The translations under genes were made by a program, and so were the position numbers. The notes beneath the pieces are model-generated. The model did not search any database. It was not told the DNA's origin and saw only the letters and a program-made list of their open reading frames with translations. DNA of 64,000 bases from Nocardia elegans NBRC 108235 (GTDB lineage: Bacteria; Actinomycetota; Actinomycetes; Mycobacteriales; Mycobacteriaceae): contig NZ_BDBF01000049.1 of assembly GCF_001612845.1 (NCBI RefSeq), positions 1 to 64,000 on the forward strand, read 5' to 3'. Of the stretch, positions 17,936 to 25,924 are shown in pieces (within the stretch, counting starts at the first letter, position 1; each line of letters opens with the position of its first letter).

Positions 17936-19216
17936 ATGGGCGCCCGTGAGCACCGCCTCCGCCGACTCGGCCCAGCCGCCGGGAACGGCCACATGACACG
18001 GCTCGGTGCGCGGTCGGTCGTCGAGCCGCTCGTCACGGCGGGCGCGATCGTGGCCGGCGCGGGATGTGCGGTGGCCCTGGTGAACCGGCTCGGCATGCGG
18101 CGGCTGCGGGCCGATGCCACCCCCGCCATCGAGCCGGTGATCATCGCGATCCCGGCCCGCGACGAAGCATCACGACTACCGCGGCTGATCGCGGATCTGC
18201 GTGCTCAGCAAGGTGTTTCGCGCATGCGGATCTGGATCCTCGACGACGGATCCACCGACGGCACCTTCGCGGCCGCCGTCGAGGCGATCGGTGACGACGA
18301 TCGATTCACCGTGGTCGCCGCCGACACCGACCCCGAACCCGGATGGACCGGCAAGAACGCGGCCTGCGCGCGTCTGGCCGAACTCGCGGGCGTCACCGCC
18401 GACCCGCCGCCCGGCGTCCTGATCTTCCTCGACGCCGACGTACGGCTGCGCCCGCAGGCGATCGCCGCGGCGGTGAGCGAATTGCGCCGCAGCGGTGCGG
18501 GTTCGGTGTCTCCCTGGCCGTATCAGCGGGCGGGATCGCTCGCGGAGGCGCTGGTGCAGCCGCTGCTGTGCTGGTCGTGGGCCACGACGCTGCCGGTGCG
18601 ACTCGCCGATCGCGGCCTGCGGCCGTCGACCGCGGTGGCGTGCGGGCAGTTCCTCGTCTTCGACACCGCGGTCTATCGCGCGGTGGGCGGGCATGCGGCG
18701 GTGGCCGGTTCGATCACCGAGGATCTGGCGCTGGCGCGGGTGCTGCGCCGCGCCGGACATCGCACCGTGCTGGCGTCGGCGGGGACGCTGGCGAGTACCC
18801 GCATGTACCGCGGCGCGGCCGAAGTCGAGGGTGGCTACACCCGCTGGCTGTGGTCGGCCTACGGCGGCCCGGCCGGTGCCCTGGCGGTGGATATGGTGGC
18901 CGCGGTCGCGTACGTGCTGCCCGCCCTCGCCGCGCTGTTCGGTCGCGGCCGGATCCGGCGAATCGGTATCGCCGGCTACGGCTCGGGTGTCGCGAGCCGG
19001 CTGCTGGCCCGCTCACTGGAATCCGGGACGCTGCCGCGCGGCGCCGATATCGGTGCGGCGCTGGCACATCCGGTGTCGATCGGCGCGTATCTGCGCCTGT
19101 CGGGCCGGTCGTGGCTGCTGTATCGGCGCGGGGCGCTGCGCTGGAAGGGCCGCCCGGTGCCGGACGGCCCGGACCGTTCCCGGCCCGGGCGCGCCGAACT
19201 CAGGGCACCGAGGTAA
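17936..19216 (+). CDS. GT2-family glycosyltransferase, probably acts on a carotenoid
   Basis: A 426-residue membrane-associated GT-A enzyme. After one N-terminal hydrophobic helix (about 28-50) the domain begins at IIAIPARDEASRLPRL. The nucleotide and metal motifs are ILDDGSTDGT and FLDADVRL, and GWTGKNAACARL is typical of the CrtQ/HpnB-type group that glycosylates carotenoids and hopanoids. Two C-terminal hydrophobic segments follow. The start at 17936, 12 nt after lppM, has AGGGA upstream; ATG 17993 is an alternative. Placed after cruF, it most plausibly glycosylates the 1'-hydroxyl. The acceptor is inferred from context only. Its end overlaps the convergent gene by 17 bp. Confidence 0.75.
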   Translation: MGAREHRLRRLGPAAGNGHMTRLGARSVVEPLVTAGAIVAGAGCAVALVNRLGMRRLRADATPAIEPVIIAIPARDEASRLPRLIADLRAQQGVSRMRIWILDDGSTDGTFAAAVEAIGDDDRFTVVAADTDPEPGWTGKNAACARLAELAGVTADPPPGVLIFLDADVRLRPQAIAAAVSELRRSGAGSVSPWPYQRAGSLAEALVQPLLCWSWATTLPVRLADRGLRPSTAVACGQFLVFDTAVYRAVGGHAAVAGSITEDLALARVLRRAGHRTVLASAGTLASTRMYRGAAEVEGGYTRWLWSAYGGPAGALAVDMVAAVAYVLPALAALFGRGRIRRIGIAGYGSGVASRLLARSLESGTLPRGADIGAALAHPVSIGAYLRLSGRSWLLYRRGALRWKGRPVPDGPDRSRPGRAELRAPR

Positions 19217-19907
19217 CGCCGACCGTCGGCAGGAACGCACAGGTGTTGGCGCCGTTGCGGACCGTGCCGAACACCGCCGCCAGCACCGTTCCGGAGCCGG
19301 TATCCACCGGCACCGCGCGCACGCCGCCGACCGGCAGCGCCGCCAGGAAGAAGTTGCGGATCGCCTGCTCGAACGCCGGGCGCACCTCCGGCGGCAGATT
19401 CGGCGGCACCATCGAGCCGACGACCTGGGACAGCGGGCCCATCGCGGCGAATCCACCGCGGCCGTTGGACACGTTGAACCAGGCCACCTGCATACCGGTG
19501 GTGTCGGCGCCGTCGGGGCCCATGCCGTAGGGGACGAAGGCGAACATCGTCTGCCCGGCCTTCACCGCGGACAGATCCAGTCCGGGCACCGGCACCGCCA
19601 GCTTGGGCCACGGCCCGGGTACCGCACCGGCGAGCGCCGGGACGAGTCCGAGGGTGCTGCCGTCCTGGCAGAACGCCGACCCGGACGGATACAGGAACGG
19701 CTGGATGCCCAGCTGTTTCAGCGATTCGACCGCGGTCTGATAGGCGGTCAGCAAATCCGTCGCCGCCGCCGGGTTCTGGCCCACGGCGGCGATGGTGGCG
19801 GCGGGGTCGGGCGGGGCGGCGGTCGCGACGGCGGCGCCGGCGAAGGTCAGCGCACCGGTCACGGTGAGCGCTGCGGAAAGACGGACGAGACTGGTCACCA
19901 CGGCCAT
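19200..19907 (-). CDS. Secreted protein of unknown function
   Basis: A 235-residue protein with a clear Sec signal (LSAALTVTGALTFAGAAVATAAPP; cleavage probably after AxA near residue 28). The mature part has two cysteines (CQDGS and NTCAFLP near the C-terminus) that could form a disulfide. No family was recognised; similar small exported proteins are common in Nocardia. The ATG at 19907 follows GGAG by 8 nt. It is convergent with the glycosyltransferase, whose stop lies 17 bp inside it, and shares the strand with metF, which ends about 150 bp upstream. No link to carotenoid or mannan synthesis can be shown. Confidence 0.8.
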   Translation of the reverse strand: MAVVTSLVRLSAALTVTGALTFAGAAVATAAPPDPAATIAAVGQNPAAATDLLTAYQTAVESLKQLGIQPFLYPSGSAFCQDGSTLGLVPALAGAVPGPWPKLAVPVPGLDLSAVKAGQTMFAFVPYGMGPDGADTTGMQVAWFNVSNGRGGFAAMGPLSQVVGSMVPPNLPPEVRPAFEQAIRNFFLAALPVGGVRAVPVDTGSGTVLAAVFGTVRNGANTCAFLPTVGVTSVP

Positions 19908-20057
19908 CGGGGTTCTCCTGAGTTCAGCGGAACATCCGCACCAGGGTCGGTCCGCCGGGCCGCACAGCATGACTCGGGGACCTCCGCGTCGTCACGGTGC
20001 ACGAGAGGGTACCGCCGGTGGAGGCGTATGCGCGGCAACTCGCCCGCGAAACGCCGA

Positions 20058-21050
20058 TCAGGCGCTGACGGCCGCCGGGGTCACCGTATAGCCGAGGTTG
20101 GTGAGCACCTCGGTGGTCGCCTTGGCGAAGTTCAAGGTGATGAAATGCAGGCAGGGCGCACCCTCGTCGATCAGTCGCTGCCCGATCTCGGTGGCGATCT
20201 CGATGCCCACCGCGCGCACGGCGTTGCGATTGGCCTCCGGATCGTTACCGGCCGCCTGCTCGAGCCGCTGCATGACCCGCGCGGGCAGCGGCCGGCCCGA
20301 CAACTCCTCGGCCCGCTGCACGGTGCGCAGCGAGGTGATCGGCATCAGCTCGGGAATGATGGGCTTGGCGCCTTGTTCGGCATCGTAGGCCGCGACCCGA
20401 TCCCGCAGGCGCAGATAGTGTTCCACGTCGAAGAACATCTGCGTGATCGAATACTCCGCTCCCGCACGCAGTTTCGAGACCAGGTAGCGAGTGTCGTGCT
20501 CCAGGTCGGGAGACCGGTAGTGGCCCTGCGGGAACGACGCCACTCCCACGTGGAAGTCGCCGAGCTCGCAGACCATGCGGACCAGTTCCTCGGCGTATTC
20601 GACACCGTCGGGATGTTTGCGCCACTCCCCCAGCGGATCGCCCGGCGGGTCGCCGCGCAGCACGAGCATGTTGCGGATGCCGGCATCGGCGTAGCTGCCG
20701 ACGATGGACCGCAGTTCGGCCACGCTGTGCCCGACCGCGGTCAGATGCGCGACGGTCAGCAGTGTGGTTTCGCGGGCCAGCTGCCCGGTGATGCGCGCGG
20801 TGCGATCGCGGGTGGATCCGCCCGCTCCGTAGGTCATCGATACGAACGCCGGATGCATCCGCTCGAATTCACGGGCGGCGCGCCACAGCCGCGCCTCGGC
20901 CGCGGCATCGCGCGGCGGATTGAATTCCACCGAGAACGGGATGGTGCCGTCGGGGCGGCGGCCCAGCTGCCCCACCACGGAGGGAGTTCCGGACGGCGTC
21001 CGGGAAGGTCGGCCTGGGGTCGATCGTCCCCGTACGTTGTCGAAACTCAC
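20058..21050 (-). CDS. metF: Methylenetetrahydrofolate reductase (MetF family)
   Basis: MetF reduces 5,10-methylene-THF to 5-methyl-THF for methionine synthesis, using FAD. The 330-residue TIM barrel has FSVEFNPPRD near residues 38-47 (the equivalent of EFFPP), FVSMTYGAGGSTRDRT, NMLVLRGDPP and EYSITQMFFD, all typical of the family. The GTG at 21050 is preceded by TACACT at 6 nt, suggesting a leaderless message. Its position beside idsA and mptA matches M. tuberculosis Rv2172c as remembered, a metF-like gene of reduced similarity to E. coli MetF. It diverges from the idsA/crt operon. Confidence 0.88.
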   Translation of the reverse strand: MSFDNVRGRSTPGRPSRTPSGTPSVVGQLGRRPDGTIPFSVEFNPPRDAAAEARLWRAAREFERMHPAFVSMTYGAGGSTRDRTARITGQLARETTLLTVAHLTAVGHSVAELRSIVGSYADAGIRNMLVLRGDPPGDPLGEWRKHPDGVEYAEELVRMVCELGDFHVGVASFPQGHYRSPDLEHDTRYLVSKLRAGAEYSITQMFFDVEHYLRLRDRVAAYDAEQGAKPIIPELMPITSLRTVQRAEELSGRPLPARVMQRLEQAAGNDPEANRNAVRAVGIEIATEIGQRLIDEGAPCLHFITLNFAKATTEVLTNLGYTVTPAAVSA

Positions 21051-21538
21051 CGGTCCAGTGTAGTAGGACACCCTCTCCGGACGGGCCGCCCGGCCCGGAT
21101 CCGCGCCGGTCCAGCGGCTGGTGCGCCTCCGGCCGGAGCTGTGCGTCGCCGTCGCGGCCCACCGGCCGGCCCGACGACGCCGGGCCGGCGGTCCCCACCC
21201 GCCTGCGATCTGTCGACCGACCACCCCGAGCGCCACGAGACGGTCGCGCACGGACCGGCCGACCGGCCGCGATCTCTCCCGTGCGATGCGATGCGGTGCC
21301 GGTAACGCGCGGGCTACGGCGCTGTGGGGCGACGGAACCGACGCAGTAAGGTTCACGGTGGTCCGGCAGCCGCGACGCGAACCCGTTCGCGATGGCCGGC
21401 CGGAGGGAATCGGCGGGACCGCCGCAGCCGTCGCCGGTGCAGACGCAGGGTCTCGCCGGCCACATCCTCGGCACGCCGGAGCCGCCCCGGCGTACCCGGT
21501 ATCGGCTCGCCGATACGACGAACTACCTGGAGGTTGCG
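21051..21538. other. metF-idsA divergent intergenic region (488 bp)
   Basis: No convincing gene lies here. It holds the metF -10 at one end. On the plus strand TAAGGT (21347-21352) is a possible -10 for the idsA-crtI operon, giving a leader of about 180 nt. An 18-bp palindrome, GTATCGGCTCGCCGATAC (21499-21516), sits 22 nt before the idsA start and could be an operator or an RNA hairpin. The idsA frame is also open back to an ATG at 21392, but that stretch is not prenyltransferase-like. Confidence 0.5.
21057..21062 (-). promoter_or_regulatory. -10 element for leaderless metF mRNA
   Basis: TACACT on the minus strand ends 6 nt before the GTG start of metF. A TANNNT box 6-7 nt ahead of the start codon is the standard geometry of leaderless actinobacterial transcripts. 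No Shine-Dalgarno is present in between. Confidence 0.6.
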
Positions 21539-22651
21539 TTGTCCGTTGGTCCGGCCAGCCCGGCACGTCCGGCGCCGAACGACTCCGCGGCGCTGGTGCG
21601 CGCGGTCGAACAGGCGCTGACCGGATTCTTCGCCGACCGCCGCGAACTGGTCGCCGAACTGGGACCGGTCGTCATCTCCGCGACGGCCGCCCTCGAGGAT
21701 TTCGTGTTGCGCGGCGGCAAGCGGACCCGGCCGTCGTTCGCCTGGACCGGATGGCTCGGCGCGGGCGGCGATCCATCCGGTGACCAGGCCGAATCGGTGC
21801 TCACCGCGTGCGCGGCCCTGGAACTGGTGCAGGCGTGCGCGCTGATCCACGACGACATCATCGACTCCTCACGCACCCGGCGCGGCTTCCCGACCGTGCA
21901 CGTGGACTTCGAAGATCGCCACCGCGACCACGGCTGGGGCGGCGATTCGGCGCATTTCGGAGTGAGCGTGGCGATCCTGATCGGCGATCTCGCGTTGACG
22001 TGGGCCGATGACATGATCGCCGCCGCCGGTCTGGACGCCGCGGCCCGGGCGCGGTTCGCACCGGTGTGGGCGGCGATGCGCACCGAGGTGATGGGCGGCC
22101 AGCTGCTCGACGTGCACGGTGAGGCCGGCGCCGACGATTCGGTGGCCGCCGCGCTGCGGATCAACCGGTACAAGACCGCCGCCTACACCGTGGAGCGGCC
22201 GCTGCATCTGGGCGCCGCGCTGGCCGGGGCCGATCCGGACCTGATCGCCGCCTACCGGGAGTTCGGCACCGATATCGGCATCGCGTTCCAGTTGCGCGAC
22301 GACCTGCTCGGCGTCTTCGGCGATCCGGCCGTCACCGGCAAACCGTCGGGGGACGACCTGCGCGAGGGTAAGCGCACGGTCCTGGTCGCCGAGGCGCTGC
22401 GCCGCGCCGACGCCACCGATCCCGCCGCGGCGCGGCTGTTGCGCTCGTCGCTGGGCACCGACCTCGCTCCCGATCAGGTCACCCGGTTGCGCGACCTCAT
22501 CACCGGGCTCGGCGCCGTCGACGATGTGGAGCGCCGCATCACCGAACTGACCGACCGCGGCCTCGGCGCGCTGGCGGCCAGCTCGGTCACCCCCGAGGCC
22601 GGCGAACGGCTGCGCGCGATGGCGCTCGCCGCGACCAGGCGGGTCTCGTGA
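21539..22651 (+). CDS. idsA: Polyprenyl diphosphate synthase (IdsA/CrtE, GGPP synthase type)
   Basis: A trans-prenyltransferase predicted to make geranylgeranyl diphosphate for carotenoid and polyprenol synthesis. The 370-residue protein has GGKRTRPS near residue 60, the first aspartate motif DDIID followed by SSRTRRG (about 105-116), GDLALTWADD, and the second aspartate motif in FQLRDDLLGVFGDP. The TTG at 21539 is chosen because GGAGG lies 5 nt upstream and residues before it are not family-like. The stop overlaps the crtI GTG (GTGA), so it is coupled to crtI; this favours a GGPP (CrtE) role. Its place matches idsA2 (Rv2173) of M. tuberculosis. Confidence 0.9.
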   Translation: MSVGPASPARPAPNDSAALVRAVEQALTGFFADRRELVAELGPVVISATAALEDFVLRGGKRTRPSFAWTGWLGAGGDPSGDQAESVLTACAALELVQACALIHDDIIDSSRTRRGFPTVHVDFEDRHRDHGWGGDSAHFGVSVAILIGDLALTWADDMIAAAGLDAAARARFAPVWAAMRTEVMGGQLLDVHGEAGADDSVAAALRINRYKTAAYTVERPLHLGAALAGADPDLIAAYREFGTDIGIAFQLRDDLLGVFGDPAVTGKPSGDDLREGKRTVLVAEALRRADATDPAAARLLRSSLGTDLAPDQVTRLRDLITGLGAVDDVERRITELTDRGLGALAASSVTPEAGERLRAMALAATRRVS

Positions 22652-24204
22652 AAACCGTTGCCGGACGGTGCGATCGGATCGTCGTCGTGGGCGCCGGCCT
22701 GTCCGGGCTGGCGGCGGCGCTGTATCTGACCGGAGCCGGGCGCCGGGTGACCCTGCTCGAACGCGCCGATCATCCGGGTGGGCGAGTCGGCCTCTATCGC
22801 GGGCCGGACTACGAGATCGATTCCGGCGCAACGGTTCTCACCCTGCCCCGGCTGATCGACGAGGCGCTGGCCGCGGTCGGCACCGACGCCGCGGCCCACG
22901 GACTGCGGATCCACCGCCTCGATCCCGCCTATCAGGCGCATTTCGCCGACGACAGCGTGGTCGGGGTGTATTCGGATCCGGAGCGAATGGCGGCCGAGGT
23001 GCGCCGCGCATGCGGAGCCGCACAAGCACAACGCTATCGGAACCTGCGCGACTGGCTGGCCCGGATCTACGCCGGCGCCTACGACCAGTTCATGGACACC
23101 AATTTCGATTCCCCGCTCGATATGGTCCGCATACCCGAGAAGCGCGCGGCGCTGTGGGAACTGGTGCGGCTGGGCGCGTTCGGCCGGCTCGGCCCGCGGG
23201 TCGAGCGCATCCTGGGCGATCCGAAGCTGGCGCGGCTGTTCACCTTTCAGGCTCTCTACGCCGGGACCGCACCCGCACAGGCATTGGCCGTCTACGGCGC
23301 GATTCCGCATATGGACACCTCGCTGGGCGTCTACTACCCGGTCGGCGGCATGCGGGCGATCACCGCGACGCTGGCGGCCGCGTTCACCGGCGCCGGTGGG
23401 CAACTGGAACTGAACTGCGAGGTCAGCGGTATCGATTACCAGGCCGGGCGCGCCCGGCGGGTCCGCACCGCCGGCGGGCGCGACTTCGACTGCGATGCGG
23501 TGGTCCTGACCGCCGACCTCGGCTCGCTGAGCCGCTTCGGCATTCGCCGGCACCGCCCGCTGCGAGCGGCCCCTTCCGCGGTGGTCGCGCACGGCACCAT
23601 CCCGGCCGAGGTGGCGGCGCGGTGGCCGCTACAGGCCCACCACACCATCGATTTCGGCCGGGCCTGGGAGGAGACGTTCGCCGAAATCGCCGCCCGGCGC
23701 GGCCGCGGGCGACTGATGAGCGATCCGTCGCTGCTGATCACCCGGCCCGCGCTCAGCGATCCCGGCCAGTTCGTCGAACGGCCCACCGGCCGCTGCGAAC
23801 CGCTGTCGGTGCTGGCACCGTGCCCGAATCTCGATGCCGCGCCCCTGGATTGGCCGCGTCTGGGGCCGGCGTACCTGCGAGAACTGCTGGCCGTACTGGA
23901 GCAGCGCGGATACCGGGGTATCGCCGGACATTTCACCGTCGATCACCTCGACACGCCACAGACGTGGTACGAGCAGGGAATGATCGCCGGAACTCCGTTC
24001 TCGGCCGCGCACCTGTTCCGCCAGACCGGACCGTTCCGCACCCGCAATCTCGCTCGCACCCCGGCCAACGTGGTGCTGGCCGGATGCGGGACCACGCCGG
24101 GGGTCGGCGTGCCGACCGCGCTGCTGTCGGGAAAACTGGCCGCCGAACGCATTACCGGCCCCTTCCGGCACGCCACGGCGCCACGGCGCCGACCGGCGCG
24201 CTAG
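22648..24204 (+). CDS. crtI: CrtI, phytoene desaturase
   Basis: CrtI is the membrane-associated FAD enzyme that converts phytoene to lycopene. The 518 residues begin with RIVVVGAGLSGLAAALYL and LLERADHPGGRVG (about 10-49). The middle has GGMRAI, and the C-terminal FAD motif reads VVLAGCGTTPGVGVPTALLSGK. The GTG overlaps the idsA stop. The next gene, mptA, starts 88 bp later after a small hairpin and a possible own -10 (TAAACT, 24222-24227). As the second CrtI-superfamily gene of the window, it is the better candidate for the main desaturase, because it is linked to idsA and crtB. Confidence 0.9.
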   Translation: MKTVAGRCDRIVVVGAGLSGLAAALYLTGAGRRVTLLERADHPGGRVGLYRGPDYEIDSGATVLTLPRLIDEALAAVGTDAAAHGLRIHRLDPAYQAHFADDSVVGVYSDPERMAAEVRRACGAAQAQRYRNLRDWLARIYAGAYDQFMDTNFDSPLDMVRIPEKRAALWELVRLGAFGRLGPRVERILGDPKLARLFTFQALYAGTAPAQALAVYGAIPHMDTSLGVYYPVGGMRAITATLAAAFTGAGGQLELNCEVSGIDYQAGRARRVRTAGGRDFDCDAVVLTADLGSLSRFGIRRHRPLRAAPSAVVAHGTIPAEVAARWPLQAHHTIDFGRAWEETFAEIAARRGRGRLMSDPSLLITRPALSDPGQFVERPTGRCEPLSVLAPCPNLDAAPLDWPRLGPAYLRELLAVLEQRGYRGIAGHFTVDHLDTPQTWYEQGMIAGTPFSAAHLFRQTGPFRTRNLARTPANVVLAGCGTTPGVGVPTALLSGKLAAERITGPFRHATAPRRRPAR

Positions 24205-24292
24205 GGTTGCCGACAACCCATTAAACTGGCCCGCGAACTGACCACTCCCGCGGTTCCGCACCGCACCGACATTCCCGGGGGGAAGACGAACC

Positions 24293-25924
24293 ATGCCGAC
24301 CCCCGATATGGACACGGCCCCCGCGACAGCGCCGATGACCAGCACCGTTACCACGGTGCCGGTGACCACCGTGCCGGTCCCCGAGCCGGCCGTGCACACC
24401 GTGCGCTGGTGGGTGCGCTGGGCCGGCGACTTCTTCCGCAGCCCCGAGGGCCACGCCGCCCTGCTCGGCTTCTGGGGCGCGGTTCTGATCACCTTCGGCG
24501 GCTTGGGCGCCGGCGCGGTGCGCCGCAGCGATCCCCTGCTGGAAGCGGCCCACCTGTCCTGGCTGCGATTCGGGCACGGCTACGCGCTGGCCACCATCGT
24601 GGTGTGGCTGGGTGTGCTGTCGATGATCATCGCGTGGGTCCGGTTGGGACGCATCACCATCGGCACCGGCGCCCGTCGCGGCCCCGGCAGCACCGTGACG
24701 CTGAACGAACTGCGGGTGATCGTCGGCATCTGGATTTTGCCGCTGCTGTTCGCGGTGCCCATGTTCAGCCAGGACGTGTACTCGTATCTGGCGCAGGGCG
24801 CCCTGTTGCGCGACGGTTTCGACCCGTACAAGGTCGGGCCGGTGGTGAATCCCGGTGTGCTGCTGGACAATGTGAGCCCGGTCTGGACCACCACCACCGC
24901 ACCCTACGGCCCGATCTTCCTGCTCATGGGGCAGGCCATCACCAGCATCACCGGTGACAACGTGGTGGCCGGCACCATCGCGATGCGACTGGTCATGCTG
25001 CCGGGACTGGCCCTGATGATGTGGGCCGTCCCCCATATGACCAAACACCTCGGCGGTAAGCCGACGGTGGCGCTGTGGCTGGCGGTGCTCAACCCGCTGG
25101 TGCTGATCCATCTCATCGGCGGCGTGCACAACGAGATGCTCATGGTCGGCCTGATGGCGGCCGGCATCGCCCTGGTGCTGGAGCGCCACCACGCGGCCGG
25201 CATCGTGGTGGTCGCGATCGGTGTCGCGATCAAGGCGACGGCCGGGGTGGCGCTGCCGTTCCTGGTGTGGATCTGGATGATTCACGAACGGGAGCGGCGA
25301 GCCGCGGAGAACAAGGGGCCGCTGCCGCACCCGATTCGGACCTTCGTCAAGATCGCGGGCCTCGGCGTGTCGGTGTTCGCGGTGGTCTTCGTGGCCGCCT
25401 CCGCGGCCGCGGGTGTCGGTATCGGCTGGCTGACCGCGCTGTCGGGGTCGAAGAAGATCATCAACTGGCTCTCGCTGCCGACGATCATGGCGCACATGGT
25501 CACCTGGGTAACGCCGCTGAATCTCGGCGAGGTGCTGGTGTGGACGCGCGGACTCTGCGCGCTCGCACTGGTCGCCATCCTGGTGTGGACCTGGTGGCGC
25601 TACAAGAGCTCCGAACGCGATGCGGTGATGGGCATTCTCATCGCCTTCGTCGCGATCGTGATCCTGTCGCCCGCGGCGCTGCCCTGGTACTACTCCTGGC
25701 CGCTGGCGCTGGCCGCCGGATTCGCCATGTCGACCACCACCCTGATGATCCTGGTGGGGTTGTGCACCTGGTTGATGCTGGTGTTCCAGCCGGGCGGCTC
25801 GATCGGCCTCTACAACGTCTGGCACGTCGCGGCGGCCACCTTCGTCGCCGTGGTGGCGGCGCTGTCGCTGCGCAAGGTGGATCCGCTGCGGCTGCGCGCC
25901 GATTCGGGCAGACCCAAGCAATGA
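24293..25924 (+). CDS. mptA: Polyprenol-phosphomannose alpha-1,6-mannosyltransferase (MptA/MptB family)
   Basis: A GT-C mannosyltransferase that extends the alpha-1,6-mannan core of lipomannan and lipoarabinomannan, using polyprenyl-phosphate mannose outside the membrane. The 543-residue protein has a soluble N-terminus of about 38 aa and roughly twelve membrane spans. The catalytic-type acidic motif is FSQDVYSYLAQG (about residues 156-167), and LIGGVHNEML is a further family feature. The ATG follows a GGGGGGAAG site. Order idsA-mptA matches Rv2173-Rv2174, so MptA is preferred over MptB, though both share one family. It lies between crtI and crtB and overlaps crtB (ATGA), so mannan and carotenoid genes are co-translated. 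Confidence 0.85.
   Translation: MPTPDMDTAPATAPMTSTVTTVPVTTVPVPEPAVHTVRWWVRWAGDFFRSPEGHAALLGFWGAVLITFGGLGAGAVRRSDPLLEAAHLSWLRFGHGYALATIVVWLGVLSMIIAWVRLGRITIGTGARRGPGSTVTLNELRVIVGIWILPLLFAVPMFSQDVYSYLAQGALLRDGFDPYKVGPVVNPGVLLDNVSPVWTTTTAPYGPIFLLMGQAITSITGDNVVAGTIAMRLVMLPGLALMMWAVPHMTKHLGGKPTVALWLAVLNPLVLIHLIGGVHNEMLMVGLMAAGIALVLERHHAAGIVVVAIGVAIKATAGVALPFLVWIWMIHERERRAAENKGPLPHPIRTFVKIAGLGVSVFAVVFVAASAAAGVGIGWLTALSGSKKIINWLSLPTIMAHMVTWVTPLNLGEVLVWTRGLCALALVAILVWTWWRYKSSERDAVMGILIAFVAIVILSPAALPWYYSWPLALAAGFAMSTTTLMILVGLCTWLMLVFQPGGSIGLYNVWHVAAATFVAVVAALSLRKVDPLRLRADSGRPKQ

Noticed and set aside
24204..24219. Hairpin GGGTTG-CCGA-CAACCC after crtI as a terminator
   Set aside because: The stem is only 6 bp with no T-tract, and mptA continues on the same strand 88 bp later. 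At most a weak attenuator.
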